The notes beneath the pieces are model-generated. The model was given only the letters and a program-made list of their open reading frames with translations, had not been told where the DNA came from and did not search any database. From Litsea cubeba (taxonomy: Eukaryota > Streptophyta > Magnoliopsida > Laurales > Lauraceae): DNA of 64,000 bases. This document shows positions 14,801-23,143 of the stretch, one piece after another. The position numbers and the translations under genes were made by a program. The stretch lies in NCBI GenBank assembly GCA_012931725.1, contig CM022949.1, positions 8,248,636-8,312,635 of the forward strand, read 5' to 3'. Position 1 is the first letter of the stretch, and every line of letters starts with the position of its first letter.

Positions 14801-15087
14801 ATTTTTTGGACCGTCTTAAAATTGAACTCAGATACTCTTGTCCCTTCCTTTGATGAAGAATCAATAGAGGCTGAGATCGAGCTCTTAGATGAAGAGCCAT
14901 TAGCCAAATCAGAGCTAGAACCGCCGCCTCCACCAGATGAATAAGCAGAACCATTGTCGATCCCTTTATCCCTGTCAACCCTGCAGTCTGCTGGCTGCAA
15001 CTGCTTGGGTGTCTCGCTAACTTTCCCATTCAACACAACCAGATTATCACAATCCCACAGCGAGGGAGTCTTTGGGTTCCAATCCAT
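2480..15087 (-). CDS. SPL: SBP-box transcription factor (SPL), miR156-targeted, 4 coding exons
   Basis: Plant-specific SQUAMOSA promoter-binding-like transcription factor, a nuclear protein that binds GTAC-core DNA and controls phase change and organ development. Coding exons on the minus strand are 15087-14423, 14084-13948, 5859-5593 and 2817-2480. They total 1407 nt (468 residues plus stop) and join in phases 2, 1 and 1. The SBP domain spans about residues 176-251. Zinc site 1 is C176, C181, C198, H201; site 2 is C217, C220, H224, C236. A basic nuclear-localisation stretch overlaps residues 233-249. The start MDWNPK was chosen because the family often begins this way and a splice-acceptor-like TCTCAG lies just before it. 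The peptide ALSLLS at 376-381 is the hallmark of the miR156 site. The N-terminus and the late miR156 site suggest the SPL2/10/11 or rice SPL12-like group, which is inference. Intron 2 is 8.1 kb because of a copia insertion. Confidence 0.93.
2743..2763 (-). promoter_or_regulatory. miR156 target site in SPL coding sequence
   Basis: The plus strand over these 21 nt reads as a canonical miR156 sequence (TTGACAGAAG followed by AGAGAGAGCAC). The minus-strand mRNA is therefore perfectly complementary to miR156. The site encodes the conserved ALSLLS peptide. miR156-guided cleavage or repression of SPL mRNAs through this site is well established in plants. Confidence 0.93.
2818..5592 (-). other. SPL intron 3
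   Basis: The intron has GT (5592-5591) and AG (2819-2818) ends and is 2775 bp long. It is AT-rich. I see no conserved exon, only a short RTE LINE tail near 4162-4230. Confidence 0.8.
4162..4230 (-). mobile_element. Short RTE-type LINE 3' tail in SPL intron 3
   Basis: This segment (TCATCATCATC, then AAAGCCTTGTCCC, a TGTTGGG core and TTTCTCCATTCC) matches the 3' end of the larger RTE LINE at 59997-62620 in the same orientation. Similarity stops after about 70 bp. It is an extreme 5' truncation or a SINE with an RTE-derived tail. Confidence 0.6.
5593..5859 (-). CDS. SPL: SPL exon 3
   Basis: Acceptor TATGCAG lies before 5859 and donor CAAG/GTATGA after 5593. The exon is 267 nt, phase 1 in and phase 1 out. 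It encodes the linker between the SBP domain and the miR156-site exon and begins with DGGQQMNLGLNRVPL, an SPL-like run. Confidence 0.88.
5860..7897 (-). other. SPL intron 2, 3' part left of the copia insertion
   Basis: AT-rich intron sequence with no exon-like or RNA-gene signal that I can support. A short direct repeat (ACACCCAAA, AAATGGATATA and GAGA-type runs) occurs at about 5996-6170. Confidence 0.6.
7893..7897. repeat. Left target-site duplication of the copia element (CATTT)
   Basis: CATTT directly precedes the left LTR and recurs at 13363-13367 directly after the right LTR. This is a 5-bp TSD, as expected for copia integrase. Confidence 0.95.
7898..8189 (-). repeat. 3' LTR of the copia element
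   Basis: 292 bp, with TG and CA termini on both strands. It differs from the other LTR by one G/T and one G/A. It holds the last two codons of gag-pol, including the stop. Confidence 0.95.
8184..12323 (-). CDS. Copia gag-pol polyprotein, intact
   Basis: Encodes the single polyprotein that makes the particle and copies and integrates the element. The frame is open further upstream, but ATG 12323 (MDKTEIALVKFNG) is the family-like start and gives 1379 residues. Visible in order: UBN2-type gag; two CCHC zinc knuckles (C233-C246 and C251-C264); aspartic protease DSG at about 348-350; GAG-pre-integrase HHCC; integrase core D543, D606, E642 (DD35E spacing); reverse transcriptase with DVKNAF near 975 and YVDD at about 1059-1062; RNase H with TESEYRA near the C-terminus. 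There are no frameshifts or stops, so the element looks autonomous. The last codons read through the polypurine tract (F-E-G-G) and the stop lies inside the 3' LTR. Confidence 0.97.
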   Translation of the reverse strand: MDKTEIALVKFNGTNYTSWGFQFQIYLKGKELWGHIDGTDPKPKDDVKAISTWETKDAKIMTWLLGSVDPQYILNLRPYKSAKGMWDYLKQVYQQDNSARRFHLEHELSQLTQGNMSIQDYYSHFIRLWTDYTEIIYSSLPDASIAIVQGIHSTSQRDQFLMKLRPDFEQVRSNLMSRVPSPSIDACLGELLREEQRLNTQVVLQQALSPAPVTAAYVARSAQLPRDMTKVQCYCCQKYGHVATQCNTKYCSYCKRKGHVLPECRRRAHNSSQKANLATLDASSSAFVRPAANTMLPASPAPPAPPVSSSTASPSVTPDMVQQMIVNAFSALGLSGKSKQSHSTWYMDSGASNHMTYSSDTLSQIKSYDGTLRINTADGGSIPITAIGEVSHSLPLSHVFLSPQLSTNLLSVGQLIDNDCSVSFSRSGCVIQDQASGKVIAKGPKCGRLFPLQLSTQDRSLNSSALFSASSSHNSQLWHNRLGHPNSRTLLSLFKSGLLSDNKISFKDVFLNCSSCKMGKSKTLPFPISNTSSLHCFDLVHSDVWGIAPIPSHSHVKYFVTFIDDYSRFTWIYFLHAKSEVFATFKIFLAYVENHFSTSIKTLRTDSGSEYVSNEFQTFLQTKGIISQKSCPYTPQQNGVSERKNRHLLDIVRSLLLESSVPPRFWPEALSTAVHVINRLPSPRINHETPYFRLFHKHPVYSHLHVFGCVCFVLLPPIERTKLSAQSSKCVFLGYANDQKGFVCYDPKVKRIRISRNVVFFEHQYFFPHSLDHDSPPNFSLVPGFTDSPVVPVTPIKPLLVYERRRREPITAPEPPDISSSTAPDPAQTSDISQLVPRRSSRISRPPDRFGFTHTSLIATLSSVQIPNSFSQAVQHQCWRQAMQEELDALNINHTWDVVPCPPTIKPIGCKWVYSIKLHPDGSLARYKARLVALGNRQEYGIDYDETFAPVAKMTTVRTILAISASRSWPLYQMDVKNAFLHGDLKEDVYMRLPQGYDSTSKNEVAKLRRSLYGLKQAPRAWFEKFRATILQLGFVQSPYDPSLFISKNTQAITILLVYVDDIIITGTHSDMIKNLQSSLQTAFHMKDLGPLTYFLGLEVHQSKKGLFLHQHKYATDLVDLAGLKEATPVDTPLEVNVKLRKDDGDLLSDPTLYRRLVGSLIYLTITRPDISYAVNVVSQFMTTPRHHNLVAVKRIIRYILGSLTRGLFFPVGTPLTLTAYSDADWAGCLDTRRSTTGWCMYLGESLISWKCKKQERVSRSSTESEYRAMSAACSEILWLRGFLTDLGFPQTSATPLHAGNTSSIRITENPVFHERTKHIEVDCHFIRDEYDRKIISLPHVSSELQLADIFTKGLPRPRHEFLVRKLLLADQHQFEGGC
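12324..13057 (-). other. Copia untranslated leader
   Basis: Sequence between the primer binding site and the gag start. I see no conserved frame; it probably holds packaging and leader functions of the genomic RNA. Confidence 0.7.
13058..13070 (-). promoter_or_regulatory. Primer binding site of the copia element
   Basis: The minus strand reads TGGTATCAGAGCC directly next to the 5' LTR. This is the usual copia site complementary to initiator methionine tRNA, where minus-strand DNA synthesis begins. Confidence 0.93.
13071..13362 (-). repeat. 5' LTR of the copia element
   Basis: 292-bp partner of the LTR at 7898-8189. It should carry the element promoter on the minus strand. Confidence 0.95.
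13363..13947 (-). other. SPL intron 2, 5' part right of the copia insertion
   Basis: Begins with donor GTATAA (13947 leftwards) and ends at the right CATTT of the TSD. AT-rich, no other feature seen. Without the element the intron would be about 2.6 kb. Confidence 0.75.
13948..14084 (-). CDS. SPL: SPL exon 2 (second half of the SBP domain)
   Basis: 137 nt. Acceptor TTGAAG lies before 14084 and donor TATG/GTATAA after 13948. It encodes FHELAEFDEKKRSCRRRLSD and the following basic stretch: the last zinc ligands (H224, C236) and the nuclear-localisation signal. The intron position inside the CSRFH motif is conserved among SPL genes. Confidence 0.93.
14085..14422 (-). other. SPL intron 1, GC-AG type
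   Basis: 338-bp intron. The only junction that restores the conserved CSRFHEL reading frame uses donor CAG/GCGAGT (GC at 14422-14421) and acceptor AAG (14086-14085). The nearest downstream GT (GTTTCT) would put a stop right after the junction. GC-AG introns are a known minor class spliced by the U2 machinery. Confidence 0.8.
14423..15087 (-). CDS. SPL: SPL exon 1 (first coding exon)
   Basis: 665 nt encoding the N-terminus, a serine/glycine-rich linker and the first half of the SBP domain (first zinc structure C176, C181, C198, H201). It ends in phase 2 within the arginine of CSR. Confidence 0.93.
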
Positions 15088-16970
15088 CCTGAGAGAACCA
15101 CAAAATGTCACAGAAAGGAACCCTCACTTTTCTTCTCCATAGAATGAGGATGATCAAGTCTCTGCCGGACGCTAATAGATTGAATCCACAAGCATAGAAC
15201 TCAAGAAAGTTAGGGAGGATGGTATGGTAGTTGCAACTTACCAGAGATCTATAAGGAAGAAGCTGAGCTACAGACAAATCAAGTACTTGAGAACAAAAGA
15301 GAGCTATAATTTGTGTAGAACCAACAGGATCTCATTCCACCCTCCCACGGAAACCAGCCAAACAGAAAGGGAGAGCAAGATAGATTACAAATGAAGAAAA
15401 AAGGGCAGAAAGATTACAAAACCACCACCTTAAGGACAGGATAAACCAACAAGTGGGAAAGTGAAGCTTATCTTCAAGATCATATCATGAAAGTTCTCTG
15501 CTCATTTTGTCCACCGACAACATATACCATGGGTAACAAATCCCTTCTGTCCTCCCCCCCCTGCAGAACAAGTTAGAACCCCGATTCACTTATGCCACAC
15601 GAGTAAAATCTACCATCCTAACTGTGCAAAAAGATTAATTGGAGTTGACAGAAGATAAAAGGGAGACCCGACCAAAGCATCCTTCAACCCATCCTCCTTT
15701 GTTTGGACTTCCGACCTTCCTCTTCCCTAGAGCAATATGGCATGCCCGATCCTGATAAAACACGATACCTAATGGGAAGCAACAGCATCAACCAATGAGC
15801 ACCATCCCACGTTTTCTCCCTTAAAGTTTCCACAGAATGGAAATATTTCCTCTATCCTCGACGGCTTTCACCTTCAACCCATAGAGCACTCCATTTGTGC
15901 ACATGATACTGGCCAGAAAGCTCATCTTCACCAGAAGGTTAAAAAGAAGAAGATAAATCCTCGTTGCCGAAACTCTTTCACTAAACTCCACCTCTCCAGC
16001 TTTTATAATAGTATTTCAAAGCTTCGTTAGAGTAGTATCCCTATCCCCATCTTAATAAATATGCCTCTCAGCAAGCCCCTTTTCTCACCTTTTTCAGCTT
16101 TAGACGATCTTTACCACTGACCAAATTCACCAACCAAAATATTTACCGCACCACGAAGAAGGGAGTTTTGAGGTGTTTAGGGATTCCAGTATTCCACGGC
16201 TTCCTCCCTGCAGCAAGACTCCTTCCAGAGAGAGAGAGAAACTCAGCCTTCACACCCTAAACACCCGAGGCGTGTTAGGTGTTTCATCCCCGCCATTTGG
16301 TTTAGAATTTCTTCAAATCCAGCCCAACACTCGAGAGATCCTGAAGAAAGATGGCATCTTTCCTTAATCCATCAACAAGTCACCTGATCATCCCAAATCA
16401 GATGATTTCCGGTCCTCCATCAAGAACAGGATCAGGATGGGAAGTTGTCCTCGTGAGCCGATACACCTGATCAGTCAAATAGATATCATCATCATCAAGC
16501 TAAAGAATAAAAGCACTGCTTTCAAACAAACGATGGAAGATCATAACATCCTTTCTTTCTTCTTCTTCTTCTTCTACTTCTTTTAATCGTTTTTCTATTT
16601 GACTTTGAAATAAAAGCAAAAACACGCGATTCGTGCCTCAAGAAAAGCAGAAAACTGCAAATCTTTGACCTCGAACTGGCAAAGGAGTAACTCATTCCTT
16701 ACCGTATCCAGGAATGCCCAATGCTTTCCCTTTTAAAGGTTTTCAAAAAACTGGGAAAAGAGCAGACTACGGGATTTGTTTGGAGTGTTGGGGGGCAATT
16801 TTCCTTATTAGGGTTCCCATCTCCAAATGACAGCTTTTTACCGCCGCATTTGCAGCATTTCCAGGGCTTCCATTAGTAGAAATGACTAAGGAGGGGAATT
16901 GCCGCCCCCAAGTTTGGGTTTTTTCCAGCTCCAGAATTACCGGACCTGGGAAAAAGAAAAAGAGCTTTTT

Positions 16971-17054
<84 letters not shown>

Positions 17055-17600
17055 TCTGTTTTTCCAGAGTTTCAGACGCTATTTTCCTAATAAGATTCTC
17101 TCCGCTGGAAGAGAAAAAAAAAGGACCGGATTTGAGATTTTCACAGCAGCTGAGGCCTTTTTTTTCTTTTTTCTTAGGGCATTCAGCTGGAGAGAGGAGC
17201 AGATTCCATGGCATCTGAAGCGACCGGACGATTTTAAGCCAGGAGAGGAGAGGAGAGGAGAGGAGAGGGGTTATAACAGAAAAGGGCAAAAGGGGGAACA
17301 TTGGATTTTACCTTACTGGAGACTTGGAGAGAAGCCTGTTTCCAGGTTTCTTGATTGGGAAATGCTCCAGATCTGATTAAAATGCTAACCAGAAATAGGA
17401 AAAAAAAAAAAAAGGGCCAGGAAAATACCTACTCTCTTACAACAGCAACGGCGAGATAAATCGTATCGCCATCATGTGCTGCGGCTCCCATCAAGATCCA
17501 GCTCTGCTCTGCCACCCCACAACTGCAACTGCAGCAATAGAAAGGATGTAGAGAGAGAAATGCAGAACGGAAAAAGAGGATGGTAGCGATATTATTTACT
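15088..17600 (-). other. SPL 5' leader, probable 5'UTR intron(s)
   Basis: The region upstream of the SPL start has no conserved coding frame. A pyrimidine-rich run ending in TCTCAG/G lies directly before the ATG, so a 5'UTR intron probably ends there; several SPL genes have one. Short CT/GA-rich runs fit a leader. The exact leader exon cannot be fixed without transcripts. Confidence 0.45.
16972..17052. repeat. (TC)n microsatellite, about 80 bp
   Basis: Uninterrupted CT dinucleotides, which are GA repeats in the SPL transcript direction. GA repeats in plant leaders and promoters are binding sites for BBR/BPC proteins (known); use here is inference. Confidence 0.9.
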
Positions 17601-17610
17601 TTTTATAAAG
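17601..17610 (-). promoter_or_regulatory. Candidate TATA box of the SPL gene
   Basis: The minus strand reads CTTTATAAAA about 2.5 kb upstream of the start codon, followed by pyrimidine-rich sequence that could hold the start site near 17570. Weak, position-based call. Confidence 0.3.
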
Positions 17611-17744
17611 CCAGGAGACAGGCGAAAGAGATGAGACTGGAATGGGGAGGCCGTGAGCTGCTGAGCTGTATGGGCACTTATAGCCTCGAGATGGATTTGA
17701 CCATTTGCACCCCTTCTTGGTTGGTGTGTACATTAAACGGGCAC

Positions 17745-18110
17745 CACCCATCTCTCGTAAATTTGATGAGAATGTGTCTTATAGAAGCACCTCTCGTATA
17801 GTTAGAGGCACTCTCATCATGTTGGTGAGAGGTAAGTGGGGGCCTCATATTTAAGTTAGGATCGTTGCATTTAAGTTGGTGAGGGTGGATATAGAAATGA
17901 GGGCCCCCACCAATCTCTCATAAATTTGGTGAGAGTATCTCTCATAGGAGCACCTTCCATCTAGTGAGAGACACTCTCATCAAGTTGGTGAGAGATAGGT
18001 GGGAGCCCTGAGCCCTCACATTTAAGTTTGTGAGAGTGGATATGGAAGTGAGGGCCCCCACCCATCTCTCATAAATTTGGTGAGAGTGTCTCTCATAGGA
18101 GCACATCCAT
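17745..18110. repeat. Tandem repeat, 150-163-bp unit, about 2.3 copies
   Basis: The block CCACCCATCTCTCATAAATT, then TGGTGAGAGTGTCTCTCATAG, recurs at about 17745, 17906 and 18057. A related piece sits at about 21985-22070. Not coding. Confidence 0.8.
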
Positions 18111-18129
18111 ATATATATATATATATAAT

Positions 18130-18960
18130 CTGTACGGTAACCTCTACTACTTGATTTCTTCCCTTTGTTATGAAAGTTGACTATTTTACTCAAACGTTCT
18201 CCGTACCACCGCGCAAACCAAGAGGCCTTTTTTTTTTTTTTGCGATATCACAATAAATGTTGCGACATCACAATTTATATAACAATACCATAACTTTTTA
18301 GTTGCGATAACGCAATTTATGGTGATATCGCAAAAAACGATAGGTTAAAAGTCAACGAATGCATTTTTGTTTATAATTTTTTTTCGTTTTGTTGCTTTCA
18401 TCTCTAGCTTGGTTTCTCTGCTTTCATGCTCTGCAAGTGTAGCTTCTGCCACATAACAAGTGATCTCCTGCCATATATCACTGACCATTATTATATATAG
18501 CAATTAAATCTCCTGCCACATCTTTATCTAAGGTATTTATTCCATATTTCCCCACCTTGTATGTATCTCTCTCTTATTTATTGTATTATTTTTTTCTTCT
18601 TTTGTGTCTTTTGAAAAAAAAGTTAGAATACAAGGAATCCCACTTGTAGAAATATTGGTGGCAAAAATCCTTAGTCAATGGAGACGATGATGCTTCGTCG
18701 ACGTCGAACGGACGTTGGCGGCCTTGCGTATTTGCAAATAGGTCGGCAAGGGAGAATGATGGTCAAATTCGGCTGGTGGAGAGAGTTACCTAGTGAAAAT
18801 GAGGGATAGTCGAACACGGAGGGATAAACGGATGAAAATGGCTTTTCAAATTGTAATATCGCAACATACATTGCGGTATCGCAACTTAAACTGTGATATC
18901 GTAACTAAAAAATACCTGCACAGCAATACGGAGAAAAAATCAAGGACTGCATGTTACCGT
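18130..18960. mobile_element. Non-autonomous DNA transposon with imperfect TIRs
   Basis: The left end reads CTGTACGGTAAC and the inverted right end CTCTACGGTAAC. About 30 bp align, with CTTGATTT also shared. Near both ends are several GCGATATCACAA-type palindromic motifs (18241-18335 and 18855-18915). There is no transposase. The superfamily and TSD are unclear. Confidence 0.5.
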
Positions 18961-19841
18961 AGAGAAAATTTTTGAAAAAAAAAAAAAAAAAAAACCAACT
19001 CTGGTCAAGTTTTCGCCATTGGTGCTGTGTTTCAATCAAGTCCAACTCCCAGTAAGGAGACACATTGCGTCCGCATTTATATGGAGAGGAATAAAGCTTA
19101 CACCAACATAGGGAATAAGATGTCTTGGCGAATCAATCTAGATTTATGATATGCAGACAACTTATATATAAAAGTTTCAAAAGAGGAAACATGAGTGGAG
19201 GAGTAAAAATAAATTGGAGGTCAATTACCAATAGAGTAAAAATAAAAGATATTACAGTAAAAAAAAACATTTTATCACACTTGATTATAGTAGAAAAGGA
19301 GTAAAAATAAAAGAGATTACAGTATAAAAAAAAAAAACGCATTTTATCACACTTGATTATAGTAAGGAAAAAAAAAGGCCCAAAAGAAGAGTAAAAAGGC
19401 CAGTGGTATCATATCACCTTACATCTCACCTCACTTTTTCCATCTAAATTAACAATGAACGAAAAAATGATGGTATATCATAGCCTTCTTTTATCCCTCA
19501 CCTCGTACTCCTTTTGCTAAACTAAAAGAGGTGGTATTTAAGATTTAAGTTGGGAGAATGTTCTCCCACGAGTGGACACCTGTAATTCAACTGTACGGGG
19601 CTCACTTTGGCCCACTGATATTTTCAACCCTTTGGATACTCTTCTAATCTCATGATTTGACTTTAGAATTAATTTTACACGTATTAAACCTTCACTTACC
19701 ATAGGATTGAATTCCAAAATTTATGGTTAAGAAGTCATTATAAACTTTAAAGCTATCAATTCAAGGGTTATGATAATTTTTCAATTCCCCATTGTCCACA
19801 AGGAGACCTTTCCATCTACTCTCCTCCCATTGATAGACATG
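18961..19841. other. AT-rich intergenic DNA
   Basis: Contains poly(A) runs and a duplicated segment (GAGTAAAAATAAA, AGATTACAGTA, then TTTATCACACTTGATTATAG) at about 19228-19295 and 19298-19365. No gene seen. Confidence 0.5.
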
Positions 19842-21867
19842 TATCTAAGTAGGGGTGTTCATGGGCCGGTTTGGGCCGGATTGGGCCGGGTTGATGAATA
19901 TCCCAAACCGACTCAACTAGTATACCATAGGTCCAAGCTTGACTCGGGTCATAAATGTCTGGCCTAAGCCTGGCCCACTAAAAAATTGTTAAGCTCAAGC
20001 CCAGCCCATCTACTTAATCAGAAAGCGGAGTGTTTTGTGAGTTTCAGATATGATTAAAATCACTTAGGTCACGTTTGTCAACCAAATCTTAGGGGAAAAG
20101 ATTTTCGATTTTCCTAAAGTTATGGTAAATCCATGTTTGATAATTGTAAATTCCTAAGGATTTGGACGAACGGAAATATTCATTTATTAGAATTTTCAGA
20201 TCCGACCACCCCCTATAAGATTTAAAAATCCCCACTTAAGTGAATTTGCGCACTAAACCTTATTTTTCTCAGCTATATACATCGATACACACCAATATCA
20301 ATGTAAAATCATCAACTAAATAAATTCCCAGTGAGGAATCCTTGTTTCAATGGTAGTGAAGAATCATCAGATCTATGAATTTCTCACCTGTTACCAAACA
20401 TGCTCTTACATGATTTGAGGAGATTATCTCCTTGACTTAGCTTACATATAGGGTTTAAAACATATAGAAAGAGAAGTATTTTTTAGATAGGATTGAATGA
20501 AGGCGGGATTTAATTTACTCCTTGATTTCCTCTCTCGTCTTTGACCATGGATTTGCTCTATTAAAATCAGGAACTCAAAATGGAAAGAAGAGGCGAAAGG
20601 ACAGCAACTTGCTACTCTTGCAAGTTGCAAGTCTTCTTAGTTCTTACTGTCACTCTTATTTGGGTCGAGCCGGGCTTTTGGGCTTTCTACCACTTAATCC
20701 AAAACATGGACCATATAATAAGTGAGCCAAAAATCTTAATCCAAGCCCGCCTAGAGTGCTCAAGCATGAGGATAGGCCTGTTAATTGAGCCCGTTAGAAT
20801 GGGTATCCGGCCCGACCCGGCCGAAGCCCAAAAATACAGGGCTTTTAAGAAAAATTGAGCCCGGCGGGTTGGGCTTAGACAGTGGTTTCAAAGCCCTGCC
20901 AAAATGGGACTGGGAATGGGCAAAATAAGCCCGACCACCGGCAAGCAAACTTCACTCATATTTAATAAATCTAACAAACAATTACATCTATTAAACAAAT
21001 TAATATAAGATATAATTGTAACTAACCTTAATGAACTCCTGTGGCAGCCCAACCAGTTCAAACTCACTAAAGTAAAGAAGACTATCATCCTCATTTAGAT
21101 TTTGAATATATCGCATGCTAAGATCATCAATTTCAGTTCTTAAACATTCAACTTCTTCCCTCTTGCTTTAGTAAATACTTAATCCGTTCCGTTCAAAACC
21201 TCTAACCTCTAATTTTGAACAAAAATGATTGCATAGCTCGGAGAAGCATGGCATGGATTCTCGTTTTTTATATGAAACAAATAAAGATGCATTTGATTGG
21301 AAAAAAAGAATTCAACGAACCTCAAAACATAAACAGACATGTGATTCATAGTCTTAAATTCAATTTTCATAAAGCAAACAACACACATTAAGGTTGGATT
21401 GCCAATTATCATTTTGTTATATAAAACCTCTTTTCATATAGTCTTAAACAAACCTTTTTTTATTATATAAAACTTCCTTCAAGGAATGAAAAGTCTCCCT
21501 TTAACTCTACTTCTAGCATGGAAGGTCCCAAGCCCAGAAAAAAAAAATAGAAGGGTTTAAAGTTTGGTTCACACCCGGTGTCCAATGGCAGTATAGGAAT
21601 AATTAGATAATGTTTATCTTATATTTAAGATCGTTCTAAGCCCCGGCCCGGACCCGCACGAGACGGGATTTGACGTAGGCCTGTTCAATTTAGGGCTGAG
21701 ACTGGATAACCCCCGACAAGCCCTCCCAATATTCGGAACGAGATTGGACAGCCCAGGCCTGGCTCGGCCCATTGACAGGCCTACATGAGGCCCAAGCTCA
21801 GCCCCATGAGAGTTAGGCCTGGGTCGGGCTCAAGCCAACCCGGTCCATGAGCACTCCTATATCTAAG
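19842..21867. mobile_element. hAT-like element with exact 8-bp TSD
   Basis: The element spans 19850-21859, begins TAGGGGTGTTCATGGGCCGG and ends with the inverted counterpart (CCATGAGCACTCCTA). It is flanked by exact TATCTAAG duplications (19842-19849 and 21860-21867), as hAT transposases make. Rich in GGGCCGGG-type motifs, no transposase. About half of it is a second nested element. Confidence 0.85.
20773..21783. mobile_element. Second hAT-like element nested in the first
   Basis: Ends TAGGCCTGTTAATTG and inverted CAATGACAGGCCTA. Flanks CATGAGGA (20765-20772) and CATGAGGC (21784-21791) match at 7 of 8 positions. The 1011-bp interior is AT-rich and has no transposase frame. Confidence 0.75.
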
Positions 21868-21927
21868 TGAGTCCTATGAATTGGATCACATTTTACTAAG
21901 ATGCAATATGCCCAAAGAAAAAACATA

Positions 21928-22345
21928 GTCCTTAGCATGCTTGTTTGGGTGAGAGTAAAAGTAAAGATAAGTAGGAGGGGAGATGCTCTTGTGAGAGTAT
22001 ATCTCACCTTACTATGAGACCTGTGAGGGTTCCCACCTTATCTCTCATAGGAGCATCTCCCAAGTAGGTCAAATCATAAATAAAGATGAGAGGGTTAAAG
22101 TTAAAACCCACTACATGAAAAAATTTTACTCCTCCCGACTTTATTAGGTTTTGGGGAGAGCAAAATAACGTGGGGAAAAGTCCTTAGCATGCTTGTTTAC
22201 ATGAGAGTAAAAGTAAAGAATGGTTGGGGTCATCATAAATAAAGATGAGGACAAAATTTTACGAACCCCCCCCCAACCCAAATAGGTTTGGGGAGAATAA
22301 AATTAATAAAGTGAAAAAAAAAGTGGAGTAAAACTGTATTCTATC
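21928..22345. repeat. 252-bp tandem duplication
   Basis: GTCCTTAGCATGCTTGTTT followed by GAGAGTAAAAGTAAAGA occurs at 21928 and 22180, with the following AT-rich sequence also loosely repeated. The rest of 21868-23050 has no gene; 22870-23000 resembles the GGGGCCCAC repeat near 2000. Confidence 0.6.
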
Positions 22346-23052
22346 CTTCCATTTTTCACATCCAAACACTCATATAGTAAAACTTTATGTCACGTCAATT
22401 TTACTCTACTATTACTTATTCCATTCAAACACATTGGAGTAAAATGTTATATCAGATCAGTTCCTTTTACTCCTCTAGTACTGTACTTTCAACTAAGTAA
22501 AACACCTCTCGTTGAGTAAGGTTGTTAATCGAGTCCTCTTGTGAGAATACTCAACAACCCGCCTCTCATAGATTCTGTAAAATGTGGGTTTTTATCTTTC
22601 TTTGAAAGCTTAAGGGATAAGGTTAGATAAATATTTTGCAAGCCCGTTAATTTGAGGGCTAGGATTGGATAGTACTCAATTGGGTTTTTCAAATCTATGC
22701 ATGTTGGTGGTCTGTTAAGAATTACAACTTATTTAAGAATTTGGCCAAAGATAAATAGAATGGAAAGACAAAACTCGTGTAGTTGACCCAACATAGTTGG
22801 TACCAAAAGGTTCCGATGACACACACACACATACTTCTTTAGCTACAAATGTCTTGCACTATGCGAGAAAGTTCGTGGGGCCCACCTAGGGCCTCTTGTG
22901 ATCAATCAAACCCCGTCACATAGTACCATGTCTCTTCTCCAAACAACCTCCCTAATCCAAATGCGACTAGTTGTTGGTTTGAACTTATAAACTATTGAAC
23001 TTAAGGGCCATAAATCAAAGGGTTATGACGATTGAACAAACTTGAAAAGTTC

Positions 23053-23143
23053 CACATAGATATATCATATCTAGATATTTTGATACTCCACATCCCATGC
23101 CTGGTGGGAGCCTAGGTGGGCCATATATCAAGTTGCACATAGA
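23053..23143. repeat. 83-bp repeat copy that served as LTR insertion target
   Basis: CACATAGA occurs at 23053 and 23136. The sequence after the first copy (TATCATATCTAGATATTTTG to GGGCCATAT) reappears after the LTR at about 36394-36459. The simplest reading is a tandem duplication whose second copy received the LTR. Confidence 0.55.

Noticed and set aside
16882..17376. Open frames through the (TC)n tract
   Set aside because: Poly(Ser-Leu) or poly(Arg-Glu) produced by the dinucleotide repeat; no conserved sequence.
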